A stretch of DNA of 64,000 bases from Talpa occidentalis (taxonomy: Eukaryota; Chordata; Mammalia; Eulipotyphla; Talpidae), in the NCBI RefSeq assembly GCF_014898055.3, contig NW_023601433.1, positions 44,573,876 through 44,637,875 of the forward strand, in the 5' to 3' direction. The translations under genes and the position numbers were made by a program. Within the stretch, counting starts at the first letter, position 1; the number at the start of each line of letters is the position of its first letter. Under the pieces are notes generated by a model, which was not told the DNA's origin, did not search any database, and saw only the letters and a program-made list of their open reading frames with translations. Shown piece by piece: positions 1-12,697 of this stretch.

Positions 1-1208
1 TCATTTTGCTAATTACAGACACAAATGTGTGGTGTGCAGAATCTCTTGCTTAGACATTCATTGTTGAGAATTACTTCCCTATTGTGATTTCAATAAAAAT
101 AATTGAACCTTTTTTAGTCTGTTAGATAAAATTAAACTGACAAACTGGGGAATGCCTGGGAATACCACTGAGTTTGCTCTTGACAGCTGCAAGGCCAGGG
201 TGCACACCATACATGGGCTGGATACAGCTCACGTTTCCAGAACGAAAACACCCCCCAAGTATGCCACAGCATCAAGATACATGTGCATTACATAAATAGT
301 ATGCTAGGTCAACTAAGTAATTGTTCCATTCTTCATCAGACCAGTGTTCTTGCAAAAGCAAGCTGAAGGGAAATCTGAATGGTATCCTGGGAAAGAATAA
401 AGGAAACTATTTTTAGGGAAGCTTTGTGGAAAGAGTTTTTTCCTGTTGTATGCTTTGGTACTGGAGAGACTGGATTAAAGTACGTTTGTTAAAAATAGAA
501 CTTTAAATGTAAATATTTTCTTTCATAATCCCTTCTTTTAGCACACTGGGCCACTTTCTTTGTGTGGTGGACATTGGACTTCTGGTCAGTTTTGTCCTGA
601 TGTATGGCAACGTATATTAAACTCACAGATCGTTCTTCCTTTTCCCTTCTTTTCTGGTTTACTCTGATAACTGCATTAAAATAATTTTAGCACTTGTTAA
701 CATTTACCTGTCAAGATAAAATTTAAAGTAGATTGTGCTCATTTTTGGCCCTTAGTAACCATCCTGTTGGGTAAACAAATATTTTCTTAGAGAGGAAGTT
801 GAAACTTATGTGGGAAGATTTATACATCAATCTGGCCCCTTTGACAGGTGATAAACTTCCAAAGTCAGGGCTCCTGCCTGTTAGATCTTTCATTTCTTAC
901 AGGAAGCCTTGCCAGTTAGTAAATGCTTACTGAGTGCTTGAATGAGTGAATGGGTCACCGATTATCAGAAGTTTGATTTTGTTGATGTCAAACTGTGCTA
1001 TCTGTTCTTAATCAGAAATTTGTTTTTGGTTGGTCCTAGTGAATATAGAAGTGTGTTTGTACTCTGGAAATTTATCGGCTGAAAATGAAGATAGGAAGTA
1101 GTCACAGACAGCAGAAAAGGTCAGTTTTTAAAATGAGATGTATACAGGAGGTTAGACTTACATATTTGGTAAGAGGAGAGCAATATTAAATAGACGCTGG
1201 GGAAGGAA
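1..1208. other. Unique AT-rich intronic sequence
   Basis: No gene, repeat or motif that I can support. There are short A/T runs and no long open frame. Confidence 0.6.
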
Positions 1209-1769
1209 GTGAGTATAAATTTAGGTAGTGGTAGAGCAACTCTGCTGAATCCTGGGCTGCTCCTTCCCCACGGGCAGTTTGTCTATAACCTGATCTTGAC
1301 TATGCCAGAGGCCCATGGCGTGCAGGCTTTGTTGGTGCTGAGGTTTGTTGCCCCAACCCACTGCCTGTGGGTGTTCCCTCTTTCCCCAGCCCTCAGTGAT
1401 ATCCCCTTGGGCAGCAGCTGGGAGTTTCCCTGCCAGCTTCCCAAGCACTGCCTGAGGGCCAGCTGGCTCAGGCCACTCCAAAAACAGCAGAAGCAGTGAG
1501 CATTCCACCACCTGCCAACCTCAGTGTGAGCAGCCTTGCTGGGGCTCAGGCTGCTGGTATCCAGTGGTGATGGTCCCCTGGCCATGCTGCCCCAGGGCGT
1601 GGGCTGCAGTGACCAGAACAAGCTCCAGCAGCAGAGGCAAATCCAAGTCCCCTGGTTCAGGGCTGTGACAAAGAGTGTTGGGCCTGCCGGGGCAGCTCCC
1701 TGGAGCCACAGGCTGAAAGGCCCACAAAGTGCCCCATGTCCTAGAGCTGCTGTGGGCTCTTATTTTCAT

Positions 1770-1872
1770 TGGGCAGTGGCCATAAAACAGTGCTTAAAAC
1801 AGTAACAAAGACAGTGCCAATGCGGGGAACAGGTCACTGTCTATGGGTTCTCACCTGTGCAAGACCACTCAG
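1770..1872 (-). repeat. Inverted-repeat arm paired with 3286-3375
   Basis: The reverse complement matches 3286-3375 closely, with a 13-bp gap and scattered mismatches. It shares the core GTGAGAACCCATAGACAGTG. The arms lie about 1.4 kb apart within the LTR-like composite. Confidence 0.75.
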
Positions 1873-2536
1873 AGGTATATTTTCATTGTTATACCGCCCC
1901 ACTGAAAGGGCACCAGATCCTACTGGCCCCACTGATACTGACTCCAGCCATGGCTCCTTGGAGCCCACCAGCTCATGAACCTACCCCGACCTCAGAGCAG
2001 GTTGGGTCTGTGCAGGTGCTGGGATTTTTTCCCTTTTGTACTTGGTACCTGGATTGTAAATGCACCGATCAGGTTCAAGCTCAGTTTGTGAGTTAATTAT
2101 TCAGACTGAAAAATGGAAGTGAATTGATTGGTGCTCACTGGCACTAATCAGATGCTTGGGACTGAAAACGGTTCCATCAGGCTTGTAAGGGTGGGACCCT
2201 GAAAGAGGGTATAAGGCAGAGCAAGGGCCAGCTTGAATTCATTCTGCTCTCAGCCTCTGAAGAAAGAGGGTATCAGCAGCCGGACTCTAAGAGAAGAAGC
2301 ACTGAGAAGATGACCTTGGTGGAATTCAGCAGATCTGCAGACCTTTGCAGACCTCTGTAGAACTTTACAGACCTCTGCAGCCCCAGATGCTGTACCTGCC
2401 TCTAGCTCTGTTTCTAACACTGCCTGCAAGAAGCACTGTCTAGTGTCTAAAAAAATAGCTGACTGCTATTGACTTATGCCAGTAGTTCACAAAGAGCTGT
2501 TTGTTGTTGGTATAGGCCAATAACTTGGAGAGCTCT

Positions 2537-2817
2537 GGGCCTCCTCTGGTGGCACAAGCGTTTGAACACAGCGCTGTGCAGCTATCTGCAGCATCGGCAG
2601 CACTGGTTCGATCCCGGCCGGCCAGCGAGGGTCCCACATGGTGCAGCAGACCTCTCCTGTCTCACCTACTGCTCCCTTTAGCAGTGTATTTTGTCAGTCT
2701 GCCTGTTCTGTTCCCCGCTCTATCTCTAGTGAATCCTCTCACCCTCTCACCCTTATAAGCGCATCTGTCCTGTACCCTGGTTCTTGTATAAATAAATAAA
2801 TAAATCTTAAAAAAAAA
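2537..2817 (+). mobile_element. tRNA-derived SINE, older subfamily
   Basis: Head GGGCCTCCTCTGGTGGCAC with an A-box-like and a B-box motif (GGTTCGATCCC), a body with the GCAGACCTCTCCTGTCTCAC segment, and a tail of AAATAAATAAATAAATCTT plus oligo-A. Flanking target duplications TTGGAGAGCTCT (2525-2536) and TTGGAGAGTTCT (2818-2829) differ by one base, so it is an older insertion. Confidence 0.85.
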
Positions 2818-3285
2818 TTGGAGAGTTCTAACACTGGTGCCTCTGATACCACCTCGTGGTGACCAGCACCACTGACAAATGCTAACCAGCTCTGTTGATG
2901 AGTGACTGGCACTGTGTGTCCATCTACCTGTGGGAGCTGTCCCCTCCTCTGGTCATCTGGCACCACATCCCGGTGCTGTTGTCTCCGCTGCTGTCTGGTT
3001 GAGTGTCTGGTGCTGTCCAGCCAAGCCTTTGGATTGGTGCTGTGGGCTGCTGTGGCACCGCTTCAGTGGTGAACATCGCCAGCTGCTACTGTGAGTTGGA
3101 CCTAGTGCACTGCTGACCGGTGTGCCCTTGTTAATGGGATGGTGCCATCTTACAGGGGAGACCTGTAAGCGGACGTGCAGCACTATATCTGTGGTGAGGC
3201 AGCCAGCCACTTGTGACCTTGGAAACGCTTTGTTTCCTCAATCTCCTGTTTGTTAAAGAATACCCATTTTAATTGTACTCTGAGC

Positions 3286-3375
3286 CTGAGTGGTCTTGCA
3301 AGGTGAGAACCCATAGACAGTGACCTGTCCCCCACCTTGCCACTGCCTTTGCCACTGTTTTATGGCCGCTGCCCA
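3286..3375 (+). repeat. Inverted-repeat arm paired with 1770-1872
   Basis: Partner of the arm at 1770-1872. It carries the same core GTGAGAACCCATAGACAGTG and ends near GGCCGCTGCCCA, against GGCCACTGCCCA in the other arm. Confidence 0.75.
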
Positions 3376-4339
3376 TGCATAGCTGGACCTGAGACAAGGA
3401 CTTGCACAGTACTGAATGTTGAGTACGGGAATTTGCTTTTCATCCCATTGGTCCTGGGTTTTCTGGTTTTTGAGCAACTTTGTTCTTGCCTTAACACTGT
3501 CTGCATTTGCTCTGCATCCCTTAACTTTTAGCAGGTACTCTTAATTACCGATTTCATCTCAAGCACCAGTTCCCTACTTCGGTGAGAGCCATACATTTCA
3601 ACTGTACTCCAAGAGTCAGGAGAAACATAACCTCATATATAAAAAAGGATATGGTTGTTACTTATCATCATGAAAACTCACATTTAACCACTGCCTACTC
3701 AGTGTTAAACACTGGGCTAAATACATCATGTAAATTAAATCCCTTTCTGACTTCAAAACTTCTTCCTTTCAAGAGAAAGTTAAAATTCCTTGGGTTAGTT
3801 TTTAATGCTTGCCACTTCAGCTAATGAGCTCATCTTTCCAGCTTTAGCTTTGACTTCACGAAAATGAATCATTTGGTCTGGACGTGTCCATTTATCCATC
3901 CTCCTCAGGTTTGCACACACAGCCAGGAGTGCTCTGCCCTTTCTCTTTCTTTGAAGACAGAGTAAAACCGTTCTTTGAAGCATGCTCCCATTGTTCCTAC
4001 TCCCACTGGGACCTTTTTCTCTTTCCTGCAGCCTTGCTGTGAGTCCTGCTTCATTCTCACTCTGGCATACTGCCTTGCATTTTCATTGACTTCTCAGATG
4101 GTCTCAGCTCATCCTCAGTCCCTTTGTTACCCGCCCCCAGGACAGCACCTGCAGCGGGCACCCACACTCAGCCTTCCTCACAGTCTCCCAATGTTAGAGT
4201 TGTAAAGAACCTTAAATTATGTGGTTTTTAGATCTAATCTTTCCATCTTATAGGTGGAGAAAGAATTGGTTGTGGGTTAGAAAATAAAAACAGAACTTAT
4301 TTTAGAGGAAAATGGGAAGTGATAATTTTGTGTTTGTGT

Positions 4340-4500
4340 TTTTGGGGTGTCAGATCTCAAACACACGCATCATATCATTTCATCTTCCTGCAATCCCACC
4401 GTAGCCTTCACTATCCCTTTACGGATGAGAATGCACTTTCAAAGGTGCAGGGTAACTTGTTCACGACACCAGCTAATAAGGGGAGGGAAGGGGACACTCA
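4340..4500 (+). mobile_element. MIR-like relic
   Basis: It retains the order typical of MIR: CATCTTCCTGCAATCCC, TTTACGGATGAGAATG, then GGTAACTTGTTCACGACACC. Heavily diverged. Confidence 0.45.
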
Positions 4501-4794
4501 CTCTGGTTTGTTTGACTCGAAAGCTCTCTTTTCACTCGTCTCTGCTTGTCTTCTAACCCCTGGTTTTAGTTTAGTTGTTCCTCTGGTACACCTGCTACTT
4601 GAGACCAGTACTCAGTGAACTTATTTAGCCTTTTCCCTCATTTGCCTTTTTTTTTTCCTATTCAAAATATTAGTTAAATAACATCTAGAAATCGGGTTTT
4701 TTGTGCTTATCTGTTTTAACCCACAGAGCTCTCAAGTCGCCTTGCTGTTTCGCTTCCCCTGGTGGAGAGCTTCCCCAGCTTTAGGTTGTATTGT

Positions 4795-4990
4795 CTGCAT
4801 TATGAAGATGGTGGCCGCATTAGATGCCTTAAAATACAACTGGCCTGGCTGCTGCTACTTGTGATTTTGATCTTAGCAGCAGCAACAATAGCCACAATTA
4901 TTAATGCATGGAACGGCAGAACCAGCTGTTTTGCCTAATGTTTTGCTGATTTGTGTAATACTACTTAACTGCTTTTCTGGTTGAAAATAC
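4795..4990. promoter_or_regulatory. Candidate conserved non-coding element
   Basis: A non-repetitive block with an AAGATGGTGGCCG stretch (4804-4816; one base from the YY1 core) followed by GCAGCAACAATAGCC and ATTATTAATGCAT, which resemble SOX- and homeodomain-type sites. Function and conservation are inferred from appearance only. Confidence 0.25.
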
Positions 4991-7900
4991 TGCTGCTGTC
5001 AGGATTGTTTCTTGTCTAAATGAAGGTGTTATATAGTCTTGTGATTGGCAGTCCCATTTGCTTAACTTACAACTACCCTTGTAATGTATTTTCTGCATTG
5101 TTTAAAAGTATAGAAGATAAGAATACCAAAAGAAAAAAAAAAGCATAGTAATTAAGTCTAACTTGTGGTCAATGGCTGGATAAGAACGTTCATCTTTAAA
5201 ATACTGAGAAATGTAAATATTTGACTTGCTGTAATGTGACCATACATTCTTCACTGGATCGTGATTATTTAAACCTTCTGTCGAGCTCTTAGACAGATGG
5301 TCTTTGGAGTAATGAACACTCCTTTGAATACAGCAAGATGGCATTTGGTAAAATGATGAAGTGGCATTATTAATAACAATCTTATGCAACGAAAAAAGCC
5401 AGAGTGAGAATGACTAGCTGCAGGTTAGAAAAATTCTAAACCCCATCTGAGGGTTAGGAAGGTAAAACCTTCTCAGGCCTTCAGACAGCTGGTCTCCAGG
5501 TCTGCGCAGGAGTGAAAGCAGAGACCGTCACTGTTACTACCATTGGACTGTTTATGAAGGGGCCTCTGCCTTTGTGTGACTGGCTTTGGAGTGACTAAGA
5601 GTCTTTCCTCTGCCCGACTCATTATAATAATCTACGGCACCAGTGATGTGGTGAATTAGGGAAGCACAGGAACAAAATTAACTGATAAAGAAGAGAAAGA
5701 ATATTGGCCACGATTTTTGTATATTTAACCTTGAAAATAAATTGTATCACACATTTTCAGCAAAAAAAGGAAAACAGTTTATTTTCCTCCCATATTTGTG
5801 CCTCAAGCTCCTTGGTTTAATCCCCCAGAATTTTAGGCACATACAATTGTAGCTTATTGATTTATAGTCATTAGGAACAAAGTGTCCCACTGAAGTAACT
5901 TTCTAAGACTTCTCACACCAGCCTGGCTTCTTCAGTTCTCAGGAATCCCCTGCTGACTCCTGTGACCGAAGGCGGTCAGCCTGATCCTGTGTACTTTACA
6001 CACAGGCGAGCAGCTTACTTTCAGGTCTTTCGTTTGGGGAATAATTACAGAAAGACCTTGGGCAGAATGAAGAGTAGGTTAAAGAGGATGACTGTGTAAG
6101 ACGAGAAGTATTTGCAGTGGAGCCTGAAATGGGAGAGGAGAGTCAAGGAGTGGTCCTAGGTCAGCAGGAAGGAGGAAGCTATGAAGCGTGGGAGGTAGAC
6201 AGGAAATGGGCTTTGGACTGGGGTTTTAACTGACTGCTCTTGTCACTTCTGCTTGATTGGGGGTAGGTTGTGTGGCTACTATCACTTCCGGGGGGTGACC
6301 ATGGACGGCATGAAGTGAAGGAGGCTGGAGTGAAGGGTGCTGGCAGTACAAGCCCAGTGCTGTCCAGGCCTCCCACTCTGTTTGGCGTGCACATCCTGCC
6401 TAGTGAGAGAAAACAACTTCCGTTTCTCATATTCTTGCTTGAAGAAGACCCTTAGGTGAGTGGTATTCAATTATCTATGAGTTCTGTTTGTCTCTCGTGC
6501 CAGCTGTATGTAGGCTCCTTGGCATCTCCAGGGGCTCCTGCTCCTCATGGGGCTGATGCATCTCTCCACTGTTCTGCTTCATCTGCCACACATTTCTTCT
6601 CCAGTCCTGTTGTGACTTTGCATAGGCTGCTGCTTCTCACCTGGCCCAGGTGACTGGCCTCCCCACCAGGACTGGGCAGGAATGCCATCCCTTGTGATGT
6701 GTGCTCCATCCAGACAGCTGGCCTGGGATCCTGTAGGACTGTGTAAGTTTACATTCTTGCCAGACTGTGGGAGGCCTGTCTCTATCCCTCTCCTACGGTA
6801 CTCAATAGGTGCACAGTGCATGTCTGTTGAAATAACAAATGAAGTGTATTTATTAAATTTGTCATTGTTTGGGGTTATAAAACAAATGTTTTGTCTTCTA
6901 TGTGTCTTAATATTGTGGGAAAGTTACCAGCAAACAATACTTATATTCTGGGTTTCACACTAATTATGGATTAAGGAAAGGATATATGGGGATAGGAAGT
7001 AAACTAAGGTGGTGAATGAGGTGTTTGTAGTCGCTGAGAATGTACCTCATGGGGGCGGGTGGCTCTTCAGCTGTGTTTGCTTATCATACCAAGCCTAAAT
7101 CTTGTGAGCCTGCTAATAAGGCAGCCACATCGCTGCAGGAGGAAGCAATCCAGTTCTCACTCTGTGATCTCTCGATCCATTTTTAACCCTTGGCATTTGG
7201 GCTCTGCCTTCGCATATGCATGATTATGCTAGTAATATTCATACTAACTTTCATTTTTCTTTTGCTAGAGTAATTACTCTGTAAAAAAGCTTGTCTGTAG
7301 AAAGTGGATTATGTAATTGCTTCTCTAGAAAATTGACTTTATACTTTGTTAGGATTAGTGTTTGAGAAGAATGGGAATCACATTTTGGGCTAGCCAGTCA
7401 TGTGTCAGAGCCTGTTCTAGGTTTTTCTACATGGCCTTTGGCCAGCACAGATCTTAAACCAACCATAGGGGCAGAGTTGCCTTTGGCCTTTGTCAAGGCC
7501 ATCATAGTTAGCCATGGCTGCAGGAAAGGGGTCCCTCCCAGGTCTTCAGTATTTTGGAGAAAACTACATGAAAACAGAAATTTTGAAACAAAGTAAATTC
7601 TGGATCAGATATCATTGGTTCACTTATCAATAAGGATTTTTCAGTAACCGCTGTAGAGTGCCTCAAAGAAAGTTCCTGAATAATAAGGGATTTGGATAGT
7701 GGCAATGCTGGGATTCTTTCTAGATCGACTGTTTTCAGAGTTTTTAGTTTTTGTCATTTGGTCAGCCCTTTTCTACCAGAGTGACCTTAGAACATACTTT
7801 GAAAACCATGAAAAAGATGTATTTCTAGAAATATATATGCATAGAATGAGACCTGTGATTCTGTCACTGGGGATTTCCTTATTGCCACAGGTGACCACCT

Positions 7901-8904
7901 TGCCCAAAAAGGGCGTTCAGCTCACTAGGCTGTGCTCCATATCCTCGTGCTTCCCTGCAAATACTGATCTCCTTCCTGCTGTTTATTCCAGGTGTGTGTC
8001 TTGTACAGAAAAATCTTTCTTTTTTCTTTTTTTTTTTTTTTTTTTTTTGAGATTGGAAGGATTGGCAGAAGAGTTTGCTTTGTTATTTATTTAAGATTTT
8101 TTTTTACTTGGAGAAATATGTTCATGTGGCCCAAAAGTATATTTGGTAAAAAGTTTCACCCCCACCTTGTGTCCCATTGTGAACTTTTCCTTCCTTATAG
8201 AATACAGTGCTGTTTATGTCTGTGTACTCTTCTGGAAATGTGTTATGCATATTCAAGCAGATACTTACTGATGTTCTCTTATTTCTAGGCCAAAAATGGT
8301 AGCATGTATACAGTGTTCTCTGTCTCTAAGTGCAATGGGAATGCTCCTTGGCTTCTTTAGCTTTACATGGAAAGTAAGTTGATTTGGAAAATGTCATCTG
8401 TTACCTTGTACTTAACAAGATTAGGGAGAAGCCAGATGAATCGGGGTGGGAGAGGCTTATTGCTTGGCAGAACACCCCTTTCTCCTTCGATGGGTAAAGA
8501 TAATCTTGGTCCCTGCTATTGGGGTCCCATTTGCAGTTCCTTCTGTGAACCAAACTCTCAAGGCTTTTGGTTTCCAGTCACAGCGCAACAGTCCCCCAAA
8601 ACAAACAAGCAAAGGAACAAAAATCCCTCAAGTCCTGGCAACCTTTCTTGACTATTGACAATTCTTACTTTCTTTCTCCATTTCTGAAGAAATGGTGAGA
8701 CCCTCTTGTGAACTGGTAGAAAGTTCCAGACTGGTATTTTCTCTTGCCCTTGCTTCTCCCAGCACCTCCCACCTAGGAGTCCTTACCTGTATGCTGGCTG
8801 CTCACTCATTCTCTGACCTGTCTGACTCCATCCTGACTCTGTGGGTTTAAACCTTCCATGGCCTGCTATTGTTACGTAACTCTTCACAGATGAAGTGTGA
8901 GCTT

Positions 8905-8950
8905 AAAATTACCCTTTAAGGGTAATTACCCTTTAAGGTAGGGTAATTTT
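8905..8950. repeat. Nested palindrome
   Basis: The outer arms AAAATTACCCT (8905-8915) and AGGGTAATTTT (8940-8950) are perfect reverse complements. Between them the TTACCCTTTAAGG motif occurs twice, so the block is both palindromic and tandemly repeated. Confidence 0.9.
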
Positions 8951-9230
8951 AGCAGTACATTAGTGAATCTACATTGAATGATAGGTGTTTGAATTCTGGT
9001 TGCCTATCTCTAACTTCCTAGTGATGGCTCTTCCTGGGTATTTCTCAGGTACTTTGTTCCACTTCTCTACCCCCTGCTCCATAATCCCTCCTAACTTCTG
9101 GCAGCCATCTCTCTCCTGAGGTACTTAAGTCGATTGTTTTTGTTTCCTTGTCTCTGGGTTCTCCTATCTTATTCTTCCCTTCACACAGCCACACATACAT
9201 TCATTTGTTCAATAATAGTGCAGACTCCCT

Positions 9231-9800
9231 GTGATGGTTAGTTTTAGGTGTCCACTTGACTAGGTTGTAATGCCCAGTCGCCCTGTCAAGCACACTAATT
9301 CAGTTGCTGTTGAGTAGGTATAGTCATGCCTCACTTAACCACTAGATTCATTCTGAGAAGCTTATCGTTAGGCTGTTTCATCACTGTGTGAACTTCACAG
9401 AGTGTACTTACACAACCCTAGACAGCCCCGCCTCCTACACACCTGGGCTACATAGAAGGGCCACCATCATAAGGGGGCAGGTTGTTGACTGAGACACTAT
9501 TGGGCAGCTTGTTGCATTTTGTAGATACGACTAACTTCAGTTGACTTCAAATAAAGGAGATAATCTGAATAGGCCTCATCTAATCAGTTGACTTTAAATA
9601 AAGGAGCTAAACTGGGTGGGCCTCATCTAATCAGTTGACTTTAAATAAAGGAGATTATTTGTGTGTGCCTTGTCCTGTCATTTGAAAGGCTTCAAAAACT
9701 TATATTTCCCTTGGTGGAAGAAATTCTTCTGAGGCTTTGGAGTACAGTCTCAGTACTTGAATTTCAAACTTGGCTACCCCCTCCCCCGTTGTGTTAACCA
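9231..9800 (+). mobile_element. MLT2-like (ERVL) LTR relic with nested insertion
   Basis: It starts TGATGGTTAGTTTTAGGTG and TCCACTTGACTAGG, close to MLT2-family LTR starts. The later GGGCCTCATCTAATCAGTTG piece also fits. The two parts are separated at about 9312-9535 by unrelated sequence reminiscent of an old DNA-transposon or repeat fragment (GTCATGCCTCACTTAACC...). Ends are approximate. Confidence 0.5.
9538..9669 (+). repeat. 47-bp tandem repeat, 2.8 copies
   Basis: Copies at 9538-9584, 9585-9631 and a partial one at 9632-9669. Each begins CAGTTGACTT and contains AAATAAAGGAG; the two full copies end GGCCTCATCTAAT. It lies within the LTR relic, so it is a local expansion of LTR sequence. 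Confidence 0.9.
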
Positions 9801-10009
9801 ACACCTTTCCCTCCTCCTTCTAGACTCTCCCCCTCTCCCTTCCTGTACACTACTGGCTCTGGGCTCTGGTGCGATCCTGGCTGATGTCTCTCTAGAGACA
9901 ACATTTTAGGCAATAGCCAGTTTCACTAAAATATCCAGTCTCTGTTAATTCCCCAATTATCTGTAAAATCTCATAGCACTAACATGAAATATAGGGTCTA
10001 AAATCATTT

Positions 10010-10430
10010 GGCATTATACTTCCTTTCCATCTTCATGCGCTTCTTTCTCTTTGTAACCCTGGTTCTCTGTGTTGTAGTCATCACACACCCCTAGATATTT
10101 CCTTGCACTCTTATCAGGCCTTAATTTTATCAGCTGCTGCTTCTACCCAGAATGTTTTTCCTCCTCCTCTCTACCAGACAGACCTCCTGCTCATCCACCT
10201 TGGGTTTCATACCATCCCGCCTCTCACAAGTTGGCTGTTTCCTTTATGAGGCTCTTGTAGTGCTGTGTAGATCTCCTCCCATAATATCTTCATCAGTGCA
10301 GCTCAGTCATTTGCATGCCTCTCTGCCTTACTGGACTACGTACTATTCTCAGGAACTGAGTTCTTGTCTTCAGGAATGCCCACTGCCTCATACAGTTCCT
10401 GAAACAGTAAACATCAGGAAATGAGTGAAA
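10010..10430 (+). mobile_element. L2-like LINE 3' relic
   Basis: The pyrimidine-rich sequence (CTACCCAGAATGTTTTTCC, then CACCTTGGGTTTC, then TTGTCTTCAGGAATGCC and AACATCAGG) follows the order of the 3' part of L2 elements. No open frame of interest. Confidence 0.45.
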
Positions 10431-12426
10431 TTGAACTGTGTTCACTAGTGTACTATGTTCAGCTGTGTTCACTGTGTCTACTTGTGAGGCTGTGCTCCGT
10501 TCTGCCACGCAGAGGGGTTAAAGTGCTGGCCCCTCCACTCAGTCAAGTGCTGTGTGGTCTGGTGCGGAGTGATCTCAGTCAGTGTCATTCATTGCCTGGT
10601 CCGGCAAGGTCTTCCTGTTAAATCTTCTACTTGATTAAATGGGAAGTTTGTAAAGTGTATTGACTCTCACAGGGGAGGAGTGGTCATAAAAACCTTTTTA
10701 TAAAATAGGTGAAAATAATGTCAAAGAGGGTGAAAGGCACCTAAGCAGAGTGGCCTTTTAGACTTTTTTCTCCCCTCTCTGCTCAGGGCAGTAGAAGGGT
10801 CCTTTGGGAAGAGCTGCAATGGTTGTGGAGGTGAAAGGGACAGCTTTTCACGCACAAGTGAGGTCCTCTGTAGATCCTACTGGCTGCTTAAATCCTAGGA
10901 ATTACAAAATGCTCTTTTCTCTTCTTAAGAGAGGTCATCTTTTGTGTCTCAATCACTCTGGCCTCCTTCAGCCTCGAGATTTAAACAGGCTACAGGTTGG
11001 CTTGAAGATAGAAGTGACTTTTTCAGTTTCATGTTCTGAATATTCCTAATACAGAATTTTCAGTATAATGACAGCCTGGATGCTGATTGTGCTTATCTCA
11101 GTGATAGCAGAGGGAAAAAAGAAGACTGAATCTTCTGCCCAGTCAGTCAATAATGTACATTCTGAAACATTGTCCAGCAGTTTCATATTGTAATTTTTCT
11201 TAAAGGCAGCCAAGTATGACTTACAAAAGGGACTATTATTTATTGGGAGGGAAAGAGGCACTGGGAGATGAATATTAAAAAAGAGGTTGTAGTATAATGT
11301 ATTTATAGTATGACATAATCCCATTACTGATGTAGTATAGACATTTAATTATATGTGTGTTATGATTAAAGGAAGGCTCTATATACCCCAGACTCTTTAT
11401 AATAGTTAAGAAGAGCTTTACCTTCTCTTGGACATTTTGATTTTACTTTTTTAGACAATTATCATGCTTTATCAGTTAAAAAGTCATTAGTGATTTTCAA
11501 ATTTTTTTTTTTTAAGTGGGGAAAACAATCCAAGAACAAGAGGTTAGGAGAAATGGGCAGAAAGCACAGCTTCTGAAAGGTGATAAAATAATGTATGATT
11601 ACTTATTTTTCTTTTCTTTTTCCATTTTTTAAGGTTTCTAGGTTATTTTTTGTTAAAAATAGAAGTGAATTAGGGTTCTTCTAGGGCACTTAGCTCCCAC
11701 ACAGAGCCTGTTAGATATTTGAGTGAAGTGCCTTAATTTAAAATTTCAAGTTGTATACCAACAGCACGTAAGAAACATGGATAAGAAGCTTGAATACAGA
11801 TCGTCAACAGGTGTACTGTGTGGACCAAGTGTAAGTGTATATGAAGTTGTGTTGAATCCTTTCAATATTATTTGCAGGGGATGTGGTGGCTGTTTGATAT
11901 TTAATGAATTGCTGAGGACTCTGGACAAAAGCATCAGGCTTAAAAGTTGCTGTCAGACTTCTTGTAATTAGCACTTCCTTGCAAATGGAAATGCTGTAAC
12001 TTAATAGGTAGTTGGCTGCATTGGTACTTCTTAAGCCATCTACAGACTTGACTAATTTTTTCTCAGGAAGGAAAAGTATGAAAAAGAAGCAAACAGTCTT
12101 GTGGCTTGGCTTGTCCTGTTTACAAATGTGTAAACCCTGATAATTCCTGTAAGAGTTCATGAGCTCAGTTCTGAGTATTGTAGGCCTCATGCCCACATGG
12201 AGCCCCTGCCTTAGAGAAAGAGGGGTGTTTGGGAGTTTGTTTTTTGTTTTTGTTTTTGTTTTTTTGCTTGAGATAAGAACATCATGAGAACATTCGAGGC
12301 ACTCTGGTGCTTAGTTTTCTTTTCCTGTAGGCAGACTTGACATTCTTAACTCTGGACACCAGGTACCTTTTACTTGATAGTAAAATAAGTGATTGACGGT
12401 GTAGGGAGGGTGTTCCCAGAGGTCTT

Positions 12427-12697
12427 TTTTTTTTTAAGATTTATTTGTTTATTTATACAAGTACCAGGGTATGGGCCAGATGTGAGGGAGCGTGAAGGAT
12501 TCACCAGAGACAGAATGGGGAACAGAACAGGCAGACTGACGAAATACACTGCTGAGGGGAGCAGCGGGCGAGACATAAGTCTGCCACTCCATGTGGGATC
12601 CTTACCAGCTGGCCAGTCTGGATTGAACCCACGTTGCAGAGGCTGCAGACAGTCTCACAGTGCTGCGCCCAACTGCCTGCGCCACCAGGGGAGGCAC
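12427..12697 (-). mobile_element. tRNA-derived SINE, older subfamily
   Basis: Inverted copy of the same family: oligo-T and AAGATTTATT at the left end, GCCACCAGGGGAGGC at the right. Target duplications CCCAGAGGTCTT lie at 12415-12426 and 12698-12709 and are perfect. It lies 198 bp from the opposite-strand copy at 12896. Confidence 0.88.

Larger units (their letters stand above)
1209..3380. mobile_element. Degenerate LTR-element-like composite, interrupted by a SINE
   Basis: This block is richer in GC than its surroundings. A TATA-like GGGTATAAGGC at about 2207 and polypurine and CTG-rich stretches resemble a mammalian LTR on the + strand. A segment at 1770-1872 reappears inverted at 3286-3375. 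A tRNA-derived SINE sits at 2537-2817. No intact retroviral frame is visible. The family is not identified, and the boundaries are rough. Confidence 0.3.
3381..8020. other. Mostly unique intronic sequence
   Basis: Apart from weak MIR-like stretches (about 3655-3770 and 4340-4500), this is unique AT-rich sequence without a supported gene. A block near 4795-4990 reads like a conserved non-coding element and is listed separately. Confidence 0.5.

Noticed and set aside
2580..2640. Functional tRNA genes at the SINE heads
   Set aside because: Only A- and B-box-like promoter motifs remain. The sequences do not fold as intact tRNAs and continue into SINE bodies.
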